NCBI GenBank assembly: GCA_035573675.1
Contig: DATMAB010000015.1
Coordinates: forward strand, 310,001 to 374,000
Source of the DNA: Terriglobales bacterium
GTDB taxonomy: Bacteria; Acidobacteriota; Terriglobia; Terriglobales; Acidobacteriaceae
Length of the DNA: 64,000 nt
Reading direction: 5' to 3'
The notes beneath the pieces were generated by a model that saw only the letters and a list, made by a program, of their open reading frames with translations, was not told where the DNA came from and did not search any database. The position numbers and the translations under genes were made by a program. Shown one piece after another: positions 57,680 through 64,000 of this stretch (within the stretch, counting starts at the first letter, position 1; every line of letters starts with the position of its first letter).

Positions 57680-60214
57680 TCAGCCACCTTGGTTGGTTCC
57701 CCCGAAGTTGCGGCCAAAGTTGAGGCCGAAGCCGCCGAACCAGAAGGCGTCCGTGGTGCGCACCGCTCCGTTCAGCGTCGCGACCGGGGTGATGCGGAAC
57801 TGCACTGCCTTGCCGGTGGGCGCGTCGGCCAGGTACTCCGACAGCAGGTAGGTGAAAGAAGTACCCGTCAGGCCCGTCTGGGTGCGGCTGCCTTGCACCA
57901 CGCCGTTCAGCAGCACCTCGACGGTGTACGTGCCCTCGATCGCGCCCGAGACGCTGGCCGCATCCTGTTGCACCACGTTCGGCTGGGCGGTGCGGATACG
58001 GTGCGCCCAGGTGAAGGCGGCATTCCCCACCACGTCAGTGGGCCAGTACAGGCCGTTCACCTGCGCCTTGCCCGGCGGGTAGGGCTTCTGCGCCCGGCTG
58101 GCCATCGTCTTTACCACCGCTGACACGCTGCCGATGGCCACGGTCGATTTGTGGCTGAAGGGCAGGCACTTGGCCGAGATGGTCATGTCGCTGGGGTAGT
58201 CGGCGTCGCGTACCAGACCGGCCAGGTTCAACCCAGTGCCGTCCGAGAAGAACCAGACGCGCGCGCCGGCGCTGTGATCGGCTGGAAGGGTGTCGAAGAT
58301 TCCGCGCACGATGCCGGCGATGGTGTAGGTGCCATCACCGTTGTCGGTGACCGTGGTGGCGCTCATCCACTCGTCATCGATGAGCACCAGGAGATCCCCA
58401 CGCACGCGCCCGCCGGCGTCCGTGTTCTCAATTCCAGCGAGGTCTTGGGCGCCCTGGATGACGAAGCCGACCGTATCGAGGGCGGCGGTGGTGCGTTGGT
58501 AGGCGTTGACCAGCGTGCCCGAGGGATTGAAAGTCCCGTTGGTGTTCGACTGGTAGAAGCCCGCGCCTTCATCGCTCCAGATCTGATAGCCGGCGCTCTG
58601 CTCTTCGGCGCGCACGCAGAGCGCTGCCAGCTCGCGCTCGCCGCCTTCCGTCAGGTGATAGGGCACTTCCTCCAGGCGTTGGGCGGTCGGTGGCAGTGGA
58701 TCGGTCACCGGGTCAACCCAGCCACTATCCGCCGGCGGGTCATACACGGTCGAGCCCACGGCGAAGATATCCTCGACGCACTCGATCTCGATGCGGCCGT
58801 TCTCCAGCGCGCCATAGTTGATATTCGAGACCCGCATCACCATGCCGCTGATCCCCAGCGGCGCCCAGGTAAGCTTGAACACGCCACCATGGCGCAGCGC
58901 CCAGGCCTTGCGGTTGGCGACCACGCGCGCCTTGGCCAAGGGATAGGAGCGCTGCCGCATCTCGCGGTTGGCTACCTTCTGGGCTACCGCGGAATTCGAG
59001 AAAAGCAGATAAGGCAGAACTTCGCCGTCGATCTCCTGGCGCGTCGCATGGTTGGCCGTCTCCTGGGCTTGGACGACTTCTTCCTTCCAGGTAGCCCGGT
59101 TCAGGAACTTGACCTTGACCTCGTTCAGCGTCTGCTGCCAGCTCACGCGCCCGAAGTCCAGCTCCAGGATGTCGTTATCAGTGAGTTCGAGCAGCGTGCC
59201 GGGGTCATAATCGGCGCGGATCAGCTTCAGTGTCCACAGGCCGGTTGCAGGGTCGGTGTAGATCGCTCCATCAATGTGCTGCAGGATATCGCCCAGGATG
59301 GAATCCAGGTCGCTGGGATTATCAAGCTGTTGGCTGATGCCCATGCTCTCCGACCAGAGCGTGTTGCCCGCCGCCTGGAAGCTGGCCAGGTCGAAGCGCG
59401 CCGCCGGGATGCGCCGCCCCCAGACGGTGTTGGTCATGATCTCGTAAATCCACTCGGCCGGGTTGGTGTCGCCGGCGATGTTCTCGCGCCCCGCCGCCAG
59501 GCCCAGGTTCTTGGGGCAGCGCCGCAGCACGAACGCCCAGTCCTTGATGTACTGGTTGGTACCGACATAGAAGGGCAGTCCCTTCGTGACCGGCGAAGCT
59601 TCCAAGACGGCATGGCACAGTCCACCGAACGCCGGCGCCGGGCTGAAGCCCTGCTGCTGTCCCAGGTAGGCATTCGCCGGCTGGCTGGGCTTGCCGCTGT
59701 AAAAACGCATGCGCCCCTTCAGGCCGCCCTCTCCGCCAGGGTTTTGCTTGATGGTCCCGCCAAACATGTCGCGCGCTGCGTTCGAGCTAATGTCTACGAT
59801 GGTTTCGCCAGTCGGGCTCAGCAGAATATTCGCGACGCCAGGGATGGGCTTGTCGTTGGCCACCAAGATCGCAACCAGCTCATCGACGACGCCGTGACAC
59901 ACGCCCATCTGCATGCCCAGGAAGTACTGATGGCCAAGGATTTGACTCCGCGAAAAAATCATCCCCAGGGTGAACGCCCGCTTCCATCCTGGATTCCCGA
60001 TAAGCGCATTTTTCTTCAGGTCTCCATACCAGAGCACGTTAGGGCCCCGCACGATGCAGGTGCCCGCAATCACCGGGATCGTTCGACCATCCTCCGCGGT
60101 CGGGACCTGGAAGTCGCCCAGCGCGCTGGCCTTGGCATTCGGCGGCCGTGGCGAAAGCGCCGCCGTCACGACCAGCGTGGCGACGAAGAGGGCGACGACG
60201 AGCCAGAACGGCAT
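57680..60214 (-). CDS. Phage tail tip / host-specificity protein (J-like, GTA-type)
   Basis: 844 residues. A hydrophobic N-terminal segment (LVVALFVATLVVTAAL) precedes the baseplate-hub-like part with VPTAEDGRTIPVIAGTCIVR, LGMQMGVCHGVVDELVAILV, and PAEWIYEIMTNTVWGRRIPA. This is the phage-tail_3/'tip attachment protein J' pattern found in siphophages and gene transfer agents. The C-terminal third (about 560-844) is beta-rich and repetitive, as expected for receptor binding. GGAGG lies 5 bases before the ATG, overlapping the upstream stop. Confidence 0.82.
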   Translation of the reverse strand: MPFWLVVALFVATLVVTAALSPRPPNAKASALGDFQVPTAEDGRTIPVIAGTCIVRGPNVLWYGDLKKNALIGNPGWKRAFTLGMIFSRSQILGHQYFLGMQMGVCHGVVDELVAILVANDKPIPGVANILLSPTGETIVDISSNAARDMFGGTIKQNPGGEGGLKGRMRFYSGKPSQPANAYLGQQQGFSPAPAFGGLCHAVLEASPVTKGLPFYVGTNQYIKDWAFVLRRCPKNLGLAAGRENIAGDTNPAEWIYEIMTNTVWGRRIPAARFDLASFQAAGNTLWSESMGISQQLDNPSDLDSILGDILQHIDGAIYTDPATGLWTLKLIRADYDPGTLLELTDNDILELDFGRVSWQQTLNEVKVKFLNRATWKEEVVQAQETANHATRQEIDGEVLPYLLFSNSAVAQKVANREMRQRSYPLAKARVVANRKAWALRHGGVFKLTWAPLGISGMVMRVSNINYGALENGRIEIECVEDIFAVGSTVYDPPADSGWVDPVTDPLPPTAQRLEEVPYHLTEGGERELAALCVRAEEQSAGYQIWSDEGAGFYQSNTNGTFNPSGTLVNAYQRTTAALDTVGFVIQGAQDLAGIENTDAGGRVRGDLLVLIDDEWMSATTVTDNGDGTYTIAGIVRGIFDTLPADHSAGARVWFFSDGTGLNLAGLVRDADYPSDMTISAKCLPFSHKSTVAIGSVSAVVKTMASRAQKPYPPGKAQVNGLYWPTDVVGNAAFTWAHRIRTAQPNVVQQDAASVSGAIEGTYTVEVLLNGVVQGSRTQTGLTGTSFTYLLSEYLADAPTGKAVQFRITPVATLNGAVRTTDAFWFGGFGLNFGRNFGGTNQGG

Positions 60215-61039
60215 TCAGACCTCCAGCCGACCCTGAAGCGGGCGACCCTGCTCCGGAGTTACTTGCCGCTCGCCATCGGGCGGTTGCTCCCGCTTCTGCC
60301 GTAGGATCTCGTCGGCCGTAGGTCCAGCAGGACTAGGCGAGCCCCGCCGCGGCGCCTTGTCCTGCTCGACTGCGAGCCAGCGGTTCACGAACTTCAGCAC
60401 GCCGGCTTTGGTCTTGCGGTTGCGCGGGTTGGCCAGCAGCCAGCCGCGCATATTGCGCAGCTCCTGCAGGACGTTCACCGCCGGATAGAGTCGCTTCCAC
60501 TCCTCGACCTGGTTGGTCTGGATGGGGTGCTCGCTTCCATCGTTCAGCGGCAGCGCCATGATCGGGACGGATGCCGGCGTCGGCCGGTTTTCTTGGCCGA
60601 CGCCTACTGACGGTTCTTTTGATGGTTCTATTTGATGGTTCGGGTGACAAGCTCTGTCACCCCTCACGGCCCGCGCTGTCACCCCATGGCGCTCCTCCTG
60701 ACACCCCACGTTCTTGGGGTGACTGGCTGACACCCCATCTTCTTGACAGATGGCGCGAGCAGCAGCCTCCTCCAACTTCCGACAATCGAGCTCGTACAGG
60801 TTCGTGCCTCGGCGACCTTGCTGCTTTGTCGTTTTCAGCCAACGCTCGCGCTTTAGTTTTAAGAGGATGCGCTGGACTTGGCGCTCTGACTGCCGGGACT
60901 TTTTCGCAATCGCCGGAATGGAAGGCCACGAGATCCCGCGCTCATTGGAGTGGTCGGCGAGGCAGAGAATAACCAACAACTCCCTGGGATCTTGGAACTC
61001 GCGACTTTTCCAGGCCAGACTCATAAGGTGGATCGACAT
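60215..61039 (-). CDS. Helix-turn-helix replication-type protein
   Basis: 274 residues. The N-terminal part is a winged HTH (helix_turn_helix 36): ELLVILCLADHSNERGISWP, SIPAIAKKSRQSERQVQRIL, LKLKRERWL. Phage replication initiators and plasmid Rep accessory proteins have this domain followed by a variable charged region, as here. The second half contains EEWKRLYPAVNVLQELRNMR. It would be unusual to find a replication gene between terminase and tail genes. It is transcribed with both. Confidence 0.72.
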   Translation of the reverse strand: MSIHLMSLAWKSREFQDPRELLVILCLADHSNERGISWPSIPAIAKKSRQSERQVQRILLKLKRERWLKTTKQQGRRGTNLYELDCRKLEEAAARAICQEDGVSASHPKNVGCQEERHGVTARAVRGDRACHPNHQIEPSKEPSVGVGQENRPTPASVPIMALPLNDGSEHPIQTNQVEEWKRLYPAVNVLQELRNMRGWLLANPRNRKTKAGVLKFVNRWLAVEQDKAPRRGSPSPAGPTADEILRQKREQPPDGERQVTPEQGRPLQGRLEV

Positions 61040-61059
61040 TACCCTCCAGTTGCTTCACT

Positions 61060-61365
61060 TCACTCGACGCCACTGGCTTCGAGGTCCTTGCGCTCTCCAA
61101 TCTGTATCTGGCAGGTCGGACCGGTTTCCACGGCCTGCTGTGCGACCGTCGCACAGGGTCTGGAAATCGCCGCTGCTGTCGTCTTGGGCCCTGGAGCCGG
61201 GCGCGGCCTCCGGAAGGCCCTGCCGCACAGCCGGCAGCGTTTCTCGGCTCTCCCCTGGCGCCTTGCTTTCTTATCCTGGCGCCGGCACTCCTCAGAACAG
61301 AAAACGCTACGGACTCCCCGGCGTGCTGGGATGGGCGCGCGGCAGTGGCAGCAGTAGCGCCTCAC
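61060..61365 (-). CDS. Small zinc-finger phage protein
   Basis: 101 residues. Two zinc-binding units are visible: MRRYCCHCRAPIPARRGVRS with CSEEC nearby, and RCRLCGRAFRRP. The second half is low in structure. Such proteins in phages are often called zinc-ribbon or HNH-like without catalytic residues; no HNH motif is present. Its ATG overlaps the stop of the preceding gene by 4 bases. Confidence 0.65.
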   Translation of the reverse strand: MRRYCCHCRAPIPARRGVRSVFCSEECRRQDKKARRQGRAEKRCRLCGRAFRRPRPAPGPKTTAAAISRPCATVAQQAVETGPTCQIQIGERKDLEASGVE

Positions 61366-61625
61366 AAGGCCTGCTCCATTCGGTGGACGGCTAAGACCAG
61401 ATCGTGGCGGCGTTGCGATTCGGTACGCCCGAAGGGGCCTACGTTCTCGCCGTAGAACGCGCTGGCCGCTTCTTTCAGTTGGAGGATTTTCTCCTCAACG
61501 TAGGCAGTCTCTGCCGTGACGTGTTTCAACAGCCGCTCGATTTCTCCGAGGGCACTGTGATCGCCAGCACAGTTGTGCTGCTCAATGACCGTCTCGATTG
61601 CCTTCACAGCTTCAGCCGGACCCAT
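61362..61625 (-). CDS. Hypothetical helical phage protein
   Basis: 87 residues from the ATG at 61623-61625, chosen because AAGGAGG lies 7 bases upstream. A GTG nine codons earlier is less likely. It is predicted to be helical (AVKAIETVIEQHNCAGDHSA, LKHVTAETAYVEEKILQLKE). It starts 23 bases after the terminase stop, in the position where head-completion or portal genes normally begin, but it matches neither. Confidence 0.6.
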   Translation of the reverse strand: MGPAEAVKAIETVIEQHNCAGDHSALGEIERLLKHVTAETAYVEEKILQLKEAASAFYGENVGPFGRTESQRRHDLVLAVHRMEQAL

Positions 61626-61648
61626 CTGCGAACCTCCTTCAAAAGTAC

Positions 61649-63607
61649 TCACCGGGGCATGCTGCCGAGCGGGTTTCCAGGCGTGCGCACGCGGCGCGCC
61701 GGGGCCGGAACCAGCGTCGCCGGATTGCGGCCCTGCTGGATATGCTCGGCGAGCGCGCCCAGGTCACGATAGAGCGCCGGCGCAAGCAGATTCTGCAGCA
61801 GCCACAGACCAGCGTGGCAGTAGACCTCCAGGTCGAGCGCCTCATTGCGCGCATAGGTCTGGACGTAGATCGAGCGCGGCGTACGGGTGCGTTTGTCGCG
61901 CACCGTGATCTTGCGCTCGCTGGTTAGCTGCTGGAGATAATCGTCGGTCACCCAATCCGGAAGGTGGATGTAGCCTGGTCCCGGCTTCGGGATGTTCAGC
62001 CGGGCGAAGATGCGGTCCTTGGCGGCGTAAGTATCCACAAGCCACAGGCGGATGTTGGCTTTGCGCGTCGAGCTCTCCTGCACCAGGCCGGGGCGCGAAA
62101 GATGATCCACGCCCTTGCAGGCATAGATACGGCGCAGGCTGAATTGCCGCGGCAGCACGAAATCATAGACGCTGTCCGCATGGGCGCCGGAGTCGATGAG
62201 CACGATGGCCGGCCGCAGGCGAAGGCCGCACTCGTGCTCCCATTCGCGCAGCAGGTAATGGTCGAGCTGCTCCCAGACGTTCACCTGCGTGGCTGGATCG
62301 ACCTCGATACCGGGGTTGCCCCAGAACACCTGATAATCGACCAGCCAGCTCTCCTCACCCGGCCCGAAGGCCTTCACCTGAACCTCGATGCGGTTGTGCT
62401 GCACGTCGGCCGCGGCCACCAGCACGCAACCGCCGCGCGGCACCTGCGCCGGGTACTTTTCTTCCTTCGCGCGGGAGCGCAGCACGGGCGCTTCAACGGG
62501 GTTCTGCGCCGCGGCGTCCCACGTTTCGGCGAGCGAAAGGGTGACAAAAGCGCGCAGCTTCTCCGGGTTATCCTTGGCTGCCACCCACCGTTCGGCCAGC
62601 TCCGCCCAGATCGGCTTCCAGGGCGAGTACAGCGCGTTCAAGTGAAAACCGCGGTGCGCGGTGCGCTCCGGACGGCGGTGGATCCAGCGGCCGGCGGCGA
62701 GCATGCGAGCCTTGTGCTTCTCATCGATGCCCTGGCCGCACTGCGTGCACAGATAGCGGACGCTTTCCGGTATGACGGCGCCTTGCCCATCGCGCTCGAA
62801 CACCAGGCGATAGACTGGGTGCTCAGGGTCGGAGTCCGGATCGCGCCACCAAAGCGGCTGCTCGAAGCCACAGAACGGGCAGGGCAGATGGAAGAGACCC
62901 TGCGAGCTGGCGTCGTACTCGGCATCGATGCGCGACAGGCCGCGGGGCCGCGCTGGCGTCGAGGCCAGGAAGATCTTGGCATCATCGAAAGTCTCGGTGC
63001 GGCGCTCGGCGATCTCGACGGGATCGCCTTCTTTGTTCACGTCGAGCGGATAAGCCTCGACCTCGTCGAGCAGCAGCACGGCAATCGGATGCGAACGCAG
63101 GCCTGCACCAGAATTGGCGCCGGTGATCTTCAGATACCCACCGGGGAAGCGCTTCAGACGCACGGTGTTGCCGGCGCGGCGGCTGGTCGCCGTGCGTACC
63201 TTGCTGCGCAGCGCCGGGGAATGTTCGATCAGGGGCGCGATGCGCTCGTTCGAGTAGTCCTTCGCCGTCTCGGAGGTAGGCTGCACCAGCATGATCGGTT
63301 TCGGATCGGCATCGATGAAGTAGCCAATCACGTTATTCATGACCTCCGACCCGCCCACCTGCGTGCTCTTGCGCAGCGTGATGCGCCGCACCGCCGGATC
63401 CAGGATGCAATCCATGATCTCCCGCTGGTACGACTCGGTCAGCCAGGGACCGGGCCGGTGCGTCCGGCCCTTGGGCAGGATGCGGTTTCGCTCTGCCCAC
63501 TGACTGACGCTTTCGGCGCGCGCCGGCGGAGCGAGCAGGTGCGCCCGGCTTCGGAATATCTCCCCGAGGCGGTCCAGATGCGGGGCGACGCTTTCGGCCG
63601 TTGCCAT
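61649..63607 (-). CDS. Phage terminase large subunit (GpA family)
   Basis: 652 residues. ATPase part: QVGGSEVMNNVIGYFI and Walker B-type AVLLLDEVEAYP. A zinc ribbon, LPCPFCGFEQP with LCTQCGQG, is typical of GpA terminases. The nuclease part has acidic residues in VAAADVQHNRIEV and IVLIDSGAHADSVYDF. It packages DNA into proheads. AAGGA lies 9 bases before the ATG. The upstream small-subunit frame overlaps its first 90 codons. Confidence 0.92.
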   Translation of the reverse strand: MATAESVAPHLDRLGEIFRSRAHLLAPPARAESVSQWAERNRILPKGRTHRPGPWLTESYQREIMDCILDPAVRRITLRKSTQVGGSEVMNNVIGYFIDADPKPIMLVQPTSETAKDYSNERIAPLIEHSPALRSKVRTATSRRAGNTVRLKRFPGGYLKITGANSGAGLRSHPIAVLLLDEVEAYPLDVNKEGDPVEIAERRTETFDDAKIFLASTPARPRGLSRIDAEYDASSQGLFHLPCPFCGFEQPLWWRDPDSDPEHPVYRLVFERDGQGAVIPESVRYLCTQCGQGIDEKHKARMLAAGRWIHRRPERTAHRGFHLNALYSPWKPIWAELAERWVAAKDNPEKLRAFVTLSLAETWDAAAQNPVEAPVLRSRAKEEKYPAQVPRGGCVLVAAADVQHNRIEVQVKAFGPGEESWLVDYQVFWGNPGIEVDPATQVNVWEQLDHYLLREWEHECGLRLRPAIVLIDSGAHADSVYDFVLPRQFSLRRIYACKGVDHLSRPGLVQESSTRKANIRLWLVDTYAAKDRIFARLNIPKPGPGYIHLPDWVTDDYLQQLTSERKITVRDKRTRTPRSIYVQTYARNEALDLEVYCHAGLWLLQNLLAPALYRDLGALAEHIQQGRNPATLVPAPARRVRTPGNPLGSMPR

Positions 63608-63998
63608 GGATCAGATCCTTAACCAGGGGCACCAGGTCGTGGAGCATGGCGCGAATCTCCGCGTCCATCCGCGCCTTGATGACCGCGCGGCTCTCGTCCT
63701 CGCAGTTCGCCGCCAAGCGGACAGGCAGACCGAGGGCGCGCTGGCGCATTGTGGTGAGCAGCTCCTCGAACTTCTCCTCCACCACCGCGGCGGGGATGAA
63801 TTCGCGCCGGCGCTCTGCCAACTTGTGCTCCAGCAGCTCGCGCTGCGCGCGCTTGAGTAGGTCCGCTTCTGGAGGCCCCTTGCCAACCGAGGCTCCATCT
63901 TCAGACTCGCAAGCCTGGGTGCGGTCCTGCAGGAAGCCGATGTACCAGCGCATGCACTCGCCCAGCTCGTACTTGCCATGGGCCTGACGCGGCATCCC
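63333..63998 (-). CDS. Phage terminase small subunit (Nu1-like), 5' end cut by window
   Basis: The visible frame begins G-M-P-R at the edge and continues QAHGKYELGECMRWYIGFLQ, a stretch typical of Nu1/DUF1441 DNA-packaging proteins just after their N-terminal HTH, so the true start is outside the window. A helical region (KRAQRELLEHKLAERRREFI, VEEKFEELLTTMRQRALGLP) follows. The frame then runs about 90 codons into the large-subunit gene as a Pro/Arg/Gly-rich sequence with no similarity, suggesting the original stop was lost. The functional part probably ends near 63600. Confidence 0.72.
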   Translation of the reverse strand, partial: GMPRQAHGKYELGECMRWYIGFLQDRTQACESEDGASVGKGPPEADLLKRAQRELLEHKLAERRREFIPAAVVEEKFEELLTTMRQRALGLPVRLAANCEDESRAVIKARMDAEIRAMLHDLVPLVKDLIHGNGRKRRPASGPPRGDIPKPGAPARSAGARRKRQSVGRAKPHPAQGPDAPARSLADRVVPAGDHGLHPGSGGAAHHAAQEHAGGRVGGHE

Positions 63999-64000
63999 CG

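Larger units (their letters stand above)
55334..64000. mobile_element. Integrated prophage or phage-derived element (left end; right end outside window)
   Basis: It is bounded on the left by the tRNA-Gln fragment, with a recombinase about 1 kb inside. It carries a small HTH protein, a tail-tip protein, a replication-type HTH protein and large and small terminase subunits. Gene style also changes: short overlapping genes and an HNH-free but phage-typical set. No portal, capsid, protease or tail-tube gene lies between terminase and tail tip, where phages usually place them. Confidence 0.82.

Noticed and set aside
58151-60304. A 717-codon plus-strand frame opposite the tail-tip gene
   Set aside because: Antisense shadow in high-GC DNA; the minus-strand gene has phage tail homology, normal spacing and a ribosome-binding site.
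61964-63622. A 552-codon plus-strand frame opposite the terminase
   Set aside because: The terminase on the minus strand is unambiguous; this is its complementary-strand shadow.

Overview
The window is GC-rich, densely coded bacterial chromosome whose right-hand end is an integrated phage. There is no rRNA, so placement is by inference. The gene content (DUF1028 and PCYCGC-motif proteins, many short non-coding dispersed repeats, large hybrid sensor kinases, a serine-hydrolase/NamZ fusion) fits Acidobacteriota best. Confidence in the phylum is moderate. Most genes of the first 30 kb lie on the minus strand.

Layout. 1-5720: mnmA (cut by the left edge), iscS, a VOC protein, citrate synthase and a secreted S46 dipeptidyl-peptidase. 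5871-20846: a roughly 15 kb array entirely on the minus strand, headed by a TetR regulator. It encodes an enoyl-CoA hydratase, an aldehyde dehydrogenase, a BoxB-like di-iron oxygenase, a two-subunit CoA-transferase, a crotonase resembling the dienoyl-CoA hydratase of anaerobic benzoyl-CoA degradation, and all three subunits of a 4-hydroxybenzoyl-CoA-reductase-like molybdoenzyme. An amidohydrolase and several small unknown genes are interspersed. This mix of oxygen-dependent and classically anaerobic aromatic-CoA enzymes is the strongest candidate for an undescribed pathway.

20873-31147: a DapA-like aldolase with an extra segment, a Coa1-type protein, a DUF1028 protein, and the pyrimidine/arginine operon carA-hypothetical-carB. 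A REP-associated tyrosine transposase (RAYT) with its REP palindromes sits just upstream of carB, and an old copy of the carB 5' end survives on its far side. lepB follows. 31274-42066: PCYCGC protein, TPR protein, yvcK, glmU, a large hybrid histidine kinase divergent from an HD-GYP response regulator, a sigma-like protein carrying an anti-sigma zinc motif, and an envelope protein. 42129-49089: peptidoglycan salvage and synthesis genes (beta-lactamase-like protein, serine hydrolase-NamZ fusion, serine hydrolase, murQ, murA). 49145-55024: half-size TauE, EamA transporter, pnp, rpsO, a small unknown gene and a P-loop kinase.

55334-64000: a prophage or phage-derived element integrated in the 3' half of a tRNA-Gln(CUG) gene. 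It holds a small HTH protein, a tyrosine recombinase, a tail-tip protein, a replication-type HTH protein and terminase subunits, and runs off the right edge. Portal, capsid and tail-tube genes are not between terminase and tail tip, so the element may be defective or a satellite.

The intergenic DNA carries several families of short dispersed repeats: REP palindromes, paired hairpins, an element with inverted ends, and word-like microrepeats. Some of these supply start codons, ribosome-binding sites or stop codons to neighbouring genes.
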